A stretch of 64,000 bases of DNA from Chondrilla cf. caribensis (Eukaryota > Porifera > Demospongiae > Chondrillida > Chondrillidae). The stretch covers positions 5,983,897 to 6,047,896 of the forward strand of contig OZ026548.1 in the NCBI GenBank assembly GCA_964020155.1, read 5' to 3'. The notes under the pieces are model-generated. The model ran no database searches, was not told the origin of the DNA, and saw only the letters and a program-made list of their open reading frames with translations. This document shows positions 21,459 through 34,925 of this stretch, one piece after another. Position 1 is the first letter of the stretch. Every line of letters starts with the position of its first letter. A program made the position numbers and the translations under genes.

Positions 21459-21650
21459 ATGCCCGAACACGAAGTAAAGTACTCGTTTCTGAGTGGATAC
21501 CTTCAGCGGACCACCAATAAGAAGGACAAGAGAGATCGAATCAACCCAGAGGAGGTTAAAAGTGCCCTCGGTGTTTTTACCGTGTTTATGATGGTGAAGG
21601 CGTACAACTGGTGGTCGGACCCCTCCGGACAGAAAGAGAAGAAGCTGTAG
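21459..21650 (+). CDS. Small single-pass membrane protein, family not recognised
   Basis: Intronless ORF of 63 residues with a good AAAA-ATG context, directly opposite LLPH. It has a polar N-terminal half rich in Lys/Arg/Asp, then a hydrophobic helix around residues 37-52 (ALGVFTVFMMVKAYNWW), then a short charged tail ending KEKKL. The tail WWSDPSG loosely recalls SMIM20-type mitochondrial small proteins, but I would not assign it. Codon use looks coding and the ORF begins just after a divergent promoter, supporting a real gene. Confidence 0.55.
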   Translation: MPEHEVKYSFLSGYLQRTTNKKDKRDRINPEEVKSALGVFTVFMMVKAYNWWSDPSGQKEKKL

Positions 21651-22219
21651 AACCGAATTCGCGCACGTGTTTGAACTGTAGAGTGTGAACAACAGTGGCA
21701 TTATTGTAGATACTGTGATTATAGTGTAACAATGATCCATTGAACGGTACTTGTAAATTAATGGTATTATTAGTACTGTATATAGAACAGTACATAGAAT
21801 AGAAATATCAAGAACGAATATTATGCATTAACCCAATATTATAGGCACAGTTATTGACTTGACCGTACACTATGACAGTGAGGATTATGATGTACACCTT
21901 ACCCAGAGTACATACTTGCATTAAGATGTGTTTGTGTGCAAACGATAGCACATCTGATTCAGTACTGGATGGTACAGTTGTTAGTTACAGGATAAAAGGA
22001 ATTAACAATCAAAGTTTTGACAATAAAACTGAGTATGGTATTATGTACAAACTTGATCCCTTGTGTGATTCAGAAAGTGGTGGCTATGACAACACTCTGG
22101 CTTCAGCATGGAATAAAAGTACAATAGTACAGAAATTACAAGATCTGGAGTTGTACGATTTTGTCAAGATGGCAATGCTGCACAACTATTAATTTCAATT
22201 GATTTGTTTAATTTTAAAT
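21651..22219 (+). other. Intergenic with one weak ORF (21872-22192)
   Basis: Region between the small membrane ORF and the SCNM1 stop. It holds a 106-codon plus-strand ORF from 21872 to 22192, with mixed, protein-like composition but no recognised motif, splice context or partner. It could be 3' UTR or a lineage-specific gene. Confidence 0.25.
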
Positions 22220-22795
22220 TCAAGAATCTCCTTCAGATTCTGAATCAAATTCAGCTTCTGGATCTCTCACCCACTCCCCATTCTTCTGTCTCTTCCATCC
22301 AGATTTATCAGCATATAAGCTCTTGGAGTTGTCTCCACCGACCACATCAATGGTGGTACCCTTGGGGGATTCACGTGGCTTTTTCTTACTTGAAAAACCT
22401 GCATTCCATGGCTGAACATATTCATAGTCCTTGATTTCTAATGGTACAGTATCCTTGCAACCCTCATCGAAGGTCACATGACTGTCATGTGTCTTTTTAC
22501 TTGGTTGAATATATACCACTGAAGAATTGGCTGAAGATGGCTGCCTCTTCCTAGTAGCAACGGCAGAGTAAGGTTTTGTTGAGGTCAAGACTCGTGCAGT
22601 TGCAGTTTCAACCTGTTCTAGCAGTGGGGCAAGAACTTCAGTGTCTTTGGATGTCCCCACTTGAATTCTCTTCTTAATTTCTTCTACTTTATTGGTTTCA
22701 GTTAGACATTTTCTGTTAGCACCTGTAATGAAAGCAAAACACAAATACACATACACCAAAGTCCCTCCCACACACATGGACACACACACACACAC

Positions 22796-22833
<38 letters not shown>

Positions 22834-23802
22834 ATACACACGTGTGCCAGTACTTTCTTTCTACTACTTACAAGTCATGTGTTTCTTCCCCTTCCTGTGG
22901 AGTGCTAACATTGGTATTGTATCAAAGATGGGTTTGTGTGGACACACAGTGCAGCAGTATCTCCCGTTTTTCATTAAAAGTGCTTCATCGCGAGGAATGT
23001 CACTGGAGAGAAGTTCTTCTATCCGTCTTTTCTAATACGAAAGAAAACAGCAATTAGAACTCATGAAACACAATCACTTCCTCCAATGGTGTACCAATAT
23101 GTACCAGATTTCAGGACGGGAATCAGTAAGCATGGCAGTTTAAACACAAGTAGCAGAGTGTAGTCAGATGAACACTTTTGAAGGAAACTAAAAATCTTTG
23201 TGAACAGCAACTCCTCACATGAATAAAGAAACCACATTGATGTATGTGCTATATTGTATACTGAAAAGGTTTGTGAGAATATGACACTCCCACTGCACAG
23301 ACTCATAATCACTGTGGTCACCATGGTGATACAACTGTCTGTCTCTGACCAAAGTAGTCTCGTATCATCACTGACACACAACAGTGAGTGATGATACGTA
23401 TTATGGCAGATCGGAAGTAAGGAGCCAGAACTGGGTCTGACTGACGAAACCATAGATTATACTTCGCTAATCTATGATGGAACTGATAGGGGGCTCAATG
23501 GTCACCTAGTACATCATTGCACAACACACAGTAGATGTACAAATACCCACAGATAAAACAGGAAGAAGATTATCCAAGTGAACAGTGTTATGTGATTTGC
23601 CGGTACTTGTCAGCCAACTATTTTGGCTGGAGATACAGATATTTCGGCCACTCAGCGAGCTTGAGTGAACCATAGATTCCAACCCTGGAGTCCATGAGTG
23701 AACACTAAAAACAGCAGTGCATTGAACGTGTAGAAAACTGCTACAACATACCCTGATAATATTCTGACTGCTGTAATTGTCCCCTACTAGTTTGAAAGAC
23801 AT
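22220..23802 (-). CDS. SCNM1: SCNM1, zinc-finger splicing factor
   Basis: Three exons: 23752-23802, 22872-23031, 22220-22722. Phases close, giving 237 residues (human 230). It starts MSFKLVGDNYSSQN, close to the vertebrate MSFKREGDDWSQLN. Next is the conserved block KRRIEELLSSDIPRDEALLM and a single zinc finger (CCTVCPHKP ... LHRKGKKH). The C-terminus has the family ending SGWKRQKNGEWVRDP ... EFDSESEGD. SCNM1 is a component of the activated minor (U12) spliceosome (family knowledge). The middle is Ser/Thr-rich and unconserved. A CA microsatellite sits in intron 2. Confidence 0.93.
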
Positions 23803-23994
23803 TAGAGACGATAGTCACTCTACCATTAGGTGAAAATTACACAACATAGTACGAGAAACTTGAGTACGGCCATCTTTAACGAGCGGTCGTAGGGGAATTC
23901 CCATCATATGCGCCATTCCAGTTGTACCATAGATACACTACATAGAGTATCTGCGGTCGTACCACGGATAATTATTCGAATATATTATCCGTGG
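23451..23994. repeat. Short inverted repeats around the SCNM1 5' end
   Basis: Two hairpins: 9-bp arms 23451-23459 and 23468-23476 (catagatta/taatctatg), and 11-bp arms 23962-23972 and 23984-23994 (ccacggataat/attatccgtgg). The word accatagat recurs at about 23450, 23670 and 23927. May be remnants of a small inverted-repeat element. Confidence 0.5.
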
Positions 23995-24277
23995 TTGTAC
24001 CATTGATCTTATAGAAAGGGAGCTATCTGTGGTTTTATGCAAACACATACTGCGCTAACTGTATTAATTCGCAAGCATCAATTTTTATAGAATCCTGAAA
24101 TCTTCCGTAAATATTGAATGTGAAACATTGGGCACATAACATAAATCTCGAACAAACATGTTACATGACATATAGCCTCTGCAAAGAGATAATTCTTCAT
24201 TAAATCCCCCACCTATACCCTAAGAGAATGAGAAAAATCGCTCAAACACCATACAGCAGTAAATGGATGAAGTTAGC
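23803..24277. other. Intergenic between SCNM1 start and DRG1 stop
   Basis: Presumed SCNM1 promoter and DRG1 3' UTR. AT-rich; apart from the hairpin at 23962-23994 nothing is recognised. Confidence 0.5.
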
Positions 24278-24536
24278 TTACTTCTTTACAATTTGAACAA
24301 CATCCTCATCATTCAAAACATGGTCCTTCCCCACCCTCTGTGGGTTGTGTTTGACAGATGTCCCCCACACTACCGCACTGGGGTAAACACAAAGGTGAAG
24401 TCTTAGGTTGAAATATATGCATGAGGCAATGAATATCAATGTACACACATGCATGCGCACACCATCATGTATGCTCACACATGTACACACACATACCACA
24501 CACACACACACACACCACACCACACACACACACACA

Positions 24537-24575
<39 letters not shown>

Positions 24576-24595
24576 ACACCACACACACACACACA

Positions 24596-24649
<54 letters not shown>

Positions 24650-26082
24650 TGAATAGGGCGAAAACTTACTACTTAAATTCCTTGATCAATGTTCTATGTA
24701 GTTTGTTACAAAATTCCTCAACAGCTCGTCTGTCATGACGTAGGATGACTGGAGCTGAATAGTCAGGTAGTTGTCCCTTTGGCTTGGTGTATCTACAAAT
24801 GAACAAGATTGAAAATCAAATAAACATCCAACCAACATCCTTTAGGGACGTAGAGTACCAGAGACGGTGAAGCGAATGGGCCATGCAGTGTGTGACAAGC
24901 ACTCACATTCTGACCAGGTTCAAATAAGACCACATTTTCTCCAGGAGATCGTCGAAGTTCCACTTGTGGTGTGCGGAAATAGGAACTGTGTGAGGGATCT
25001 TGTAAATGATGTCTAATTCCTACACAACCAGCAACAAAACCATACAAAATTGAAAAACAAGAGTAAAGAATAACAAATATCAAACAACGAAATGAAAAGA
25101 GTGAAAAACAAACTCTAAACAATGATAAAAACATAACAAGAGCACAGAAGAACACACACTAACTCACTTCTATTGAGATCTGATCGATTTTGTTCAAAAG
25201 ATAAATACAGGGGATAAAGGCTCTGTAGGGAAAGATATTCACACAGACAACATGTAACATCCGACAACACAGCAGTGAACCACTGTATAGTGGTACCTGT
25301 TGCCCTCCACCACATCAATGAGGTCATCGGCTGTTGCATCACAGCGCAGTGTGATGTCAGCATTGTGGATCCTGTATTCTGCAAGAATGGTCCGGACTGA
25401 GTCCAAATCCAACGAGGACTGCGGAACCTAGAATGGGAATGAAGAGTGGAAATGAGGTGTATAAGTAAACACAAACACACACACACACACACACAGGTTG
25501 GGCTCACCATGGTATTGAGATTAATTCCACCTTTATCTTTCTTCTTGAAGTAAAGATTAGGTGGCTCTTTGTTGAGTCTAACAAGAGTACAAACCAGCAT
25601 GTAGTACAACACATACAACTGACATCCCTTTAACTGCTCGAAAGCACATTCATACTACCCCAGAAGGTACGCACTGCACACACAACCTTACACAGTGTTT
25701 CTGACTGATTTCAACCACAGAACACCCACTGAAGAACACCCACTAAAGAACACCCACTGAAGAACACCCACTGAACAACACCCACTGAAGAACACCCACT
25801 GAAGAACACCCACTGAAGAACACCCACTGGAGATCTGCCTACCTGATTCCATAAGCCTCCAGCTCCCTTTCAATAATTCTCTTGTGTTCCAGTGGCTTGA
25901 GGACATCCAGGACTATGAATATGAGACTGCACGTCTTGGCAACAGCAATGACCTGCCTCCCTCTACCACGACCATCCTTAGCTCCTTCTATGATCCCAGG
26001 CAAGTCCAGGAGCTGTTGAATATAAAAGGCACCACTGCTGGCATGTGACCATGTTCAATACAGGATATATACAGCATGTACA

Positions 26083-26162
<80 letters not shown>

Positions 26163-26541
26163 AACACACACACGTACACACACACACACACTCTCACACA
26201 CACACACACACACACATACATATGTACATATACTGTAGATTTCTTCTGACATCTACCTGTATTTTGGCCCCCTTGTATCGAATGACCCCGGGGACAGTGG
26301 TCAGCGTGGTGAACTCATAGGCAGCCACTTCCGAATACACACCAGCGAGATTGGTCATCAGCGTCGACTTGCCGACAGATGGGAATCCTAAATTACAACA
26401 ATCATTGGGTTTACTACATTGAGCACCAAATTAATGATTCTTACCAACAAATCCAATTCGAGCATCCCCTGTTTTGGCTACATCAAAACCTATTACAAGC
26501 AAAAGTTGGCAATGACACATACGGATGTTGTGCACATACAC

Positions 26542-26609
<68 letters not shown>

Positions 26610-26984
26610 TCACCACTGCCCCCTCCACCTCCTTTCGGTTCTATATTAATTCTCTCCTGAGCTTGGCCAGTCGAGCCTTGAGCAAACCGATATGGTTCAT
26701 AGTGGCCTTGTTCCTCTGTGTACGAGCCATCTACACAAGAGGGAACATACAGTGAAACAGATACAGGCTTTGAAATGTTATATAGTCGAGAAATGGTCCT
26801 GAAAAAAATGCATGAGTACATTAATTAATAATCTCATTCAAATCCTTAGTATTAGTACTGTTTATCTCATCAAAATATCTCAAATACTGTCAGTTGCTCT
26901 TCATTCGTATAAAAGACCCCGTGTGGTATGTTTAAAACTCACTTCGGCCTCAATTTCGGCAATTCTTTCCAGTATAGTGGGCAT
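24278..26984 (-). CDS. DRG1: DRG1, developmentally regulated GTP-binding protein, with one apparent frameshift
   Basis: Eleven exons: 26943-26984, 26608-26730, 26445-26489, 26257-26387, 25843-26012, 25508-25577, 25297-25427, 25168-25222, 24907-25019, 24670-24792, 24278-24377. The protein is nearly identical in layout to human DRG1: N-terminal helix, Gly-rich [13 protein letters not shown]-loop GFPSVGKST, switch segments TLTTVPGV and [23 protein letters not shown], and a TGS domain ending [14 protein letters not shown]. It is a GTPase that with DFRP1 assists translating ribosomes (known). Exon 2 is 123 nt, where 124 are needed: the frame breaks at about 26640-26650. One extra base would give exactly 367 residues, the human length. 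All other phases close. It shares a 103-bp promoter with MND1. Confidence 0.95.
24490..24648. repeat. (CA)n microsatellite in DRG1 intron 10
   Basis: CA run with ACCACACC interruptions, about 23 nt from the exon 10 donor; sense reading (GT)n. Confidence 0.95.
25705..25832. repeat. 14-bp minisatellite in DRG1 intron 5
   Basis: About nine copies of aacacccactgaag. The array ends just beside the exon 5 donor (25842). Confidence 0.9.
26085..26607. repeat. (CA)n microsatellites in DRG1 introns 2 and 4
   Basis: Tracts at about 26085-26220 and 26548-26607. The second runs right up to the exon 2 donor, so the 5' splice site itself is the first GT of a sense (GT)n. Confidence 0.95.
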
Positions 26985-27087
26985 CTCTCTCAGTCGACGG
27001 GGATAATCCTGTAATAATGGCCAGTACACGAGTCAGCCGGATCACGTGACCGATTGCGGAAGGTTGGCGGTAATCCGAAGCAGAAAG
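26985..27087. promoter_or_regulatory. Shared divergent promoter, DRG1 / MND1
   Basis: 103 bp between divergent start codons. No TATA box is evident. Confidence 0.7.
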
Positions 27088-28642
27088 ATGGTATTGTTTC
27101 TCATGAAATGGAGTATCTGTGGTTTACTTTGTTTTGAAGTGCTTATGCCGCAGTCATTTATTTTGTATTGTTAGTCTAAAAAGCGCGGTCTAAGTTTGGA
27201 GGAGAAAAGACAACGCATGCTTGAGATATTTTTCGAAAAGGTAGATTGTCCTCATTTTGTAGACGTAGGGAAAACATCAGCTGCTTGATGTAATTATATA
27301 AATCATCTCTCGAATTTTCAGAAAGAGTTCTTCTAAAGGAATTAGAGAAGATAGCTCCAAAGGAAAAAGGCATAAGTATATATTTAAGATGCATACCACT
27401 CCTTAATTAATACCAATCACATTTCATTTGAGTCTTCCTCATAGCTTCCATGTCCGTGAAGGATGTTTTGCAGAGTTTAGTGGACGATGGACTTGTTGAT
27501 ACGGACAGAATTGGAACATCAAACTACTTCTGGGCATTCCCCAGCAAAGTTGCAAACACTGTAGGTGAAAGTGCTGACACTGAATCTGGTTCAATGACTC
27601 CAGCTCAATTTCAACATAAGACTACATGTTTTGTTGAATATGACTGTAGACTTTGTTGAATACCCTTTCACTTCAATTAGAGAAAACAGAAGCTGGTGCA
27701 GTTGAGAGAGAGACTTACTGATGTGAAGAAGAGACGTGTGACCTTAGAAGAAGCAGTGTCCTCTGCAAGAGCGCTGCGTAAAGATACAGTGAGTCAGTTT
27801 CACCATTCAGCTAGGGTCAATGACATGCAATACACTCTGTGTTACACTGTGTTTATTTAGCCATCATTAGTCTGCACAAACGATATGTGTATTGATCGTT
27901 GTGATGTGTGGATGTTGTTGAGTTTACCAGTTCTGTGTGTCTTCTTCTTTGTCTCGACGTGAAGGATGAGCGGGATGACCTTCTGAAAGATTTGACGGAA
28001 AAGAAAAGTTTACATGCAAAACTGTTGTCTGAGCTCGAGGAATATAAATCTTGTGATCCCGAACATGTGGAAAGCCTGAGTGAGCCGTTTATTATTAAGA
28101 AACCTCTAGTCATACTGAGTGCATCTTTGCAAGGACTGTTAATTGAAGGATATTCAGGTTCCTTTGGTCTACCAAGTTGGTCAGACCATGCTTGTGTACC
28201 AGTATAGATAGTTTTCATGGACACATCATCAGTAAGGATTTACAGTCAATAGGTTGTTACAATGGTGATGTGCTCGGTCCTCAGATGTCCTCACTTACTG
28301 TCCACTTGTGTAGTTTACTGTCACATTCTTGTCTGGTGATCCTGTAGGACAAGACACTAAAGTAGCGGTTGATTCCGCCAACAGATGGACTGGTCAGTAT
28401 ATATTATAATAATAATGTATATTATTGTTCAATGTATGGTTGTAATGTGTACATGCAGTACATGCTGTGCAAATCATTCACTTGAGGTTGAATGCAAACG
28501 AAATACAGTAACTATTTTCCTTTTTTTTTTTCCAGATAATATATTTTCCATCAAGTCATGGTGCAAGAACAGGTTCTGTATCGAAGAACCAGTTGTCAAC
28601 AGGCAGTTTGGCATACCAGAGGACCTGGACTATGTCGAATAG
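27088..28642 (+). CDS. MND1: MND1, meiotic recombination coiled-coil protein, with one apparent frameshift
   Basis: Eight exons: 27088-27090 (start codon only), 27175-27240, 27322-27375, 27445-27560, 27681-27788, 27965-28079, 28348-28392, 28536-28642. The protein starts [20 protein letters not shown] and has a winged-helix N-terminus ([34 protein letters not shown]), a central coiled coil, and the C-terminal [13 protein letters not shown] and [14 protein letters not shown]1 pairs with HOP2 (PSMC3IP) to stimulate DMC1/RAD51 strand exchange in meiosis (known). Exon 3 is 54 nt; the frame and the alignment at KEFFQLKELEK need 58, so four bases seem missing near 27333. With them the protein would be 205 residues, as in human. 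Exon 6 uses a GAAG acceptor. Confidence 0.92.
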
Positions 28643-29389
28643 CTTGCATGTGTATGGTATACATGTATGTGTGTACTTTGACTTATTTGGACATGTGGTA
28701 TGTGTGGCACATGCCCAATGAATTGTATTGTTCAACTTCCTGTTATTGTAGACCATTGTTGTTGTGAATGTGATTGAACTCTGAAAGTATTCACGTTGTA
28801 TGGGCATCAGTCATTCAACAAAGAAGTAATCAATGGGACATACATAGTTGAATTATAACTTCCTACGATTACTTTATTCTTATATTAAGGTTACATTTTG
28901 TATAGAAAGATGATATCCACTCCAGGGCTGGAGCCAGCTCGTTTTAAGTGGGGAGGCTAGTGAGGCTTCTGATGCTAGACTCTCACTCAATTTTCCAAAT
29001 AGCTATAAGCTGACGAATGGAGTGTATATATATGCTGCACTACTACAAAATGGAGTCAGTATGGTTGTAAGGTGGCAGTCTACTACAGCGTCGACTGCAA
29101 CAATGCTCGAGCGATTCAAGGTATTAACTCAAACTAGTCTTGAAGACAAAAAGTGGGGCGGCTATGGCCCCCCTATGGTGCTGGCCCTGCACTCAGATGC
29201 CATCATCATCATCATCATGACAAGATGATGTTGATGAAGATGATGGCAACAATGGAAATAATTAGTTAAAGTTGTTATTATTAAAGTACATTGCAGGACA
29301 AGTATATATATACAGTATGTTGTAAATATTATACATGCAAAGATGTATAATCAAACACAGTGTACACGTGTGTGTGTGTAACACAGAGT
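28643..29389. other. Intergenic, convergent 3' ends of MND1 and the channel gene
   Basis: No coding signal. A snap-back palindrome of catcatcat/gatgatg words lies at about 29196-29247, and the region is otherwise AT-rich. Confidence 0.55.
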
Positions 29390-30853
29390 TTATGTTGTAG
29401 TATGGAGTCTGTAATCTTTTATATCACCAGTAGAATTGCTGGTGTGGTCACTATCGATGTCGGTTTTACCTGGTAATTCAGGACGTTCGCTGGGAGAACA
29501 GCATTTACAGCCTCTCCAAACTTGGAAAACTCTGTCCTTCACCTCATCAATAATCCACATTAATAGCTCACACACGGACACAATACTGGCTCCAATGAAA
29601 AGTCCCATTTGTCCTCCAATGTCTGAAACAAAATCCCCAGGACCATAGGCAATACTCTCAGAGATTTGCGTTACCGAAAATGACGAGAAGTGTATTGTCA
29701 CAGCAACTGTGTCACTGAATGATCCAGTTGTGACGTTTTGTCCGACTGAAGGAGCTCTAAAAGTGGGCGATAGAGTGTATGACAACTGAGCTGTATACTC
29801 GCCAGCCACACACTCTGGAGGACAGAGACTGTTGAGGTCACGATCGGAGATATCACTGAAGAACACTGCACAGAGGGTGCTGTTGACAGTACAGACAGGA
29901 AAGTTTGTGATGGCACTAGGAGGGGCACCTGGAGGGACACACCCACATACACTCAAAATTTGATCAATGCTCAATTCATTTCGACAGGCTGCAGCACTGT
30001 AGGTGGGGTAATATTTCAAAGATACAGAACGCGAACAAGAACCATATCTGGGTTCCAGGAGACTTCGATTGGTGAACTTGAGTCCCAAATAGCCCTCGAA
30101 CCCAGCAGGAATGTAGAAAGCAGATTCAGAGGACGGAAACTGCCCTGGTGGATGAATGATGACAGATGCTCCATATTCGGTTATGTCGGTGTAAGCAGAG
30201 CTGTTTAGGTTGAGCCTTACATGCATAGCCTGTCTAGTGTTCATTGCAAGCAAAGACCCGTCGTCATTAGTGGTGTAACATAGGTGGAAATGTATCACTC
30301 TTGGAACAAACGTCAGCGAAAGCAAAGTGCAATCAATACCGTTGAAAGTACAGAAGGAGATAAATTCTTGTACACTTTGGCCTCCTTCGACGAATAAATC
30401 TGTAATCGATACGCTTCTCATATCTGGTGGAATGGATGATTCACAGGACACGTTTTCACCACTAACGAGGCGTTCTAAACAGCTGAAGTAACGAGTTAAA
30501 TTTCTCCTAGTCAAGAAAGAATCCTTAATTGCGTTTATGCTGCAGATGGTGACGGCTGGAAAGCTGAGGTACCTGGCTTGTATAATGTCCACACTCGTCG
30601 ACTTTCCAGCTGCTTCCAGACGTCTCCCTCGTTCAACGATGAAGAAAAGTAACCCGGAAAGAACGGAAATGACTACAAGGAGCCAAACTAAGCGTCTAAT
30701 ACACGACCTTCCCCTGAATATTCTAGCAACTCCGTGGGTGGTGGTATTCTCTATGTACTCTTTGAATCTCGTGGCGTCCTTACGAAGAAGTGCCTCCCTG
30801 TAAGCCGGTACTTTCTTGAGGCTGCCACTCGCTTTTCCTCCGTCTTCGCCCAT
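29390..30853 (-). CDS. DEG/ENaC/ASIC-family sodium channel subunit, intronless
   Basis: Single open frame of 487 residues. Family landmarks: HG motif (40-41) before TM1, TM1 about 55-75, post-TM1 FPAVTIC (98-104), a Cys-rich extracellular domain with many N-glycosylation sequons, and pre-TM2/TM2 region SDIGGQMGLFIGASIVSVCE (410-429) with the selectivity-filter triplet GAS (421-423). A Cys-rich cytosolic tail follows. These channels form amiloride-type trimeric Na+ channels gated by protons, peptides or mechanical force. The gating stimulus cannot be read from the sequence. Orthology inside the family is unresolved, so no symbol is given. The absence of introns contrasts with most neighbours. 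Confidence 0.93.
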   Translation of the reverse strand: MGEDGGKASGSLKKVPAYREALLRKDATRFKEYIENTTTHGVARIFRGRSCIRRLVWLLVVISVLSGLLFFIVERGRRLEAAGKSTSVDIIQARYLSFPAVTICSINAIKDSFLTRRNLTRYFSCLERLVSGENVSCESSIPPDMRSVSITDLFVEGGQSVQEFISFCTFNGIDCTLLSLTFVPRVIHFHLCYTTNDDGSLLAMNTRQAMHVRLNLNSSAYTDITEYGASVIIHPPGQFPSSESAFYIPAGFEGYLGLKFTNRSLLEPRYGSCSRSVSLKYYPTYSAAACRNELSIDQILSVCGCVPPGAPPSAITNFPVCTVNSTLCAVFFSDISDRDLNSLCPPECVAGEYTAQLSYTLSPTFRAPSVGQNVTTGSFSDTVAVTIHFSSFSVTQISESIAYGPGDFVSDIGGQMGLFIGASIVSVCELLMWIIDEVKDRVFQVWRGCKCCSPSERPELPGKTDIDSDHTSNSTGDIKDYRLHTTT

Positions 30854-31035
30854 GTGTCTTCCTAATTACAATCCATTCACCATCATAGAATCTATGGTAT
30901 TATCGATGGCGTAACGGCCTTATGAACCCGAAACCTGAATAGCGCTGCTGTACTGGAGGAAGTCGTTCGCGGAACAGTCACGTGCTGACTGATATGGGGC
31001 GCCAAACTCGGCCAATTGGGATATTTTCGTAATAA

Positions 31036-32261
31036 TGTGACAGGATATGAGAAAAGGGCCCACTTCGCGCATTATGTAAACTGTCAATATAGGGCAAAAT
31101 CGGCGAACAGGATTTATTTCCGGCGAATCTCGATTATTGCATCATATGTATCTACGATGTTCACCCTAGCGTCTGGCCAAGTTTCAGATCAAGACTCCTT
31201 TCCTAGACTGAGAACGAGGCCCGAACATTTGAACGTGTCGAGAATGTTATCCGTACACGGAGTAGACCGGAAACGTAACGCGGACGTTATACGGTAACAT
31301 TTACGGATTATGGGGAACCCCTGCAGGAATTTCCGGGCTAAGCCTTACGTACGGCTCTTTGGGAATGGTATGAATCCAGAAAGGGCTTGTTCTTTCGTGT
31401 TAACTAGCTGGGAGACCAGCTACGACGATAAGATTGACCGCTATTTCTGGATTCATTCCATTTATAAAGTCATAGAAATGGTATGAATCTACGTGTTAAA
31501 TTTGCGGACTTTAGAAATGGTATGAATCCAGAAATGGCTTGTTTTTCTATATTAAACCAGCTGGGAGACCAGTTGTGGTAGCGTTATCACCAGATGCATC
31601 GTCAATAAAAGCGAACGAGACTACTATGGTTAGTACTACATTGGAAATGTCTACAAATGCTACGAGTGCAGCCGAGGACGTAAATTCGCTATTAGGCTTG
31701 AGTAGGAACGATCATAAGACTATGCTGGATGTTCCTTATAATTATTTCGCTACACACCATGAAGATTGGGGACAGGAAAGTGACGATTACGAGTCCCAGG
31801 AAATGGTGACCCAAACGTGAAGACAAATTCACCAATCAGAAGTTTCCTTCTCACCTAATAAGGCCCCTTACTCTTCGTTTTCATCATTGATCGTTGTATT
31901 AGAGTGTCCCAAAGATTAAGAAAATTTCGCCGAGCATGTGTATACGGAAAACGTTACATTATCTCGCAAAAAAGAATATTGTCTACTACGGTCACCCGCC
32001 ATTTTAAAGTACGTCATATGTAATACGGTTGGTATGCGGAATGTACTTACTTTTACCGGAAGTGAATGTTTAACAGCGTGTATCTTAAAATTGCGGAATT
32101 CCGTAAGGGACAATTCAATCGATCGTAACTCGGAAACTATACTGGCTAGCGATGCGAAACAAACTGCAACAGGAAGTACATTAAATGCACTATAACGTAG
32201 GACAACAAACGGGAAATCGTCATCATGCGCGAAGTGGGCCCTTTTCTCATATCCTGTCACA
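31036..32261. mobile_element. Candidate non-autonomous DNA transposon with 37-bp terminal inverted repeats
   Basis: Left end 31036-31072 (TGTGACAGGATATGAGAAAA, then GGGCCCACTTCGCGCAT) is the exact reverse complement of 32225-32261. Element length is 1226 bp. No transposase motif is recognisable: the interior has only two open frames of about 93 codons with no family resemblance, so it looks like a non-autonomous or decayed copy. The AT-rich flanks make the target-site duplication ambiguous. Confidence 0.75.
31362..31580. repeat. Internal direct and inverted repeats of the TIR element
   Basis: The block aatggtatgaatccagaaa occurs at about 31365 and 31515, each followed by a related block ending gctgggagaccag (about 31409 and 31561). 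An inverted near-copy, tttctggattcattccattt, lies at about 31444. Confidence 0.7.
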
Positions 32262-32639
32262 TATTATATCCTGATAATTTATATTATATATCTGGATATT
32301 TAATATAATATATTTGCACAATATGTGTAGATTTTTAGTTGGTGACATTGGTCGCATAATTATGGGGGCATTATTTGGGTAAAAACTCTGCCAATTGAGA
32401 TATTTCATATATTTGGATATCCGAAATATCCCAATTACAGATTCTGTTTCAAACAAGAAATTGTGAATACATTTCATACGCTCTCTACCTACTGTGAATA
32501 AAATAAAACAAATGCAAGTACATAATGATATTGTTAGCTGAAAAGACAATATAAATAAAAAATAACACGCCACATCAAATAAATGTGTTTAGGAATATGG
32601 GTTAATGTAACAATATTTGAGTCTGCTGGCTCCACACTT

Positions 32640-34925
<2,286 letters not shown>

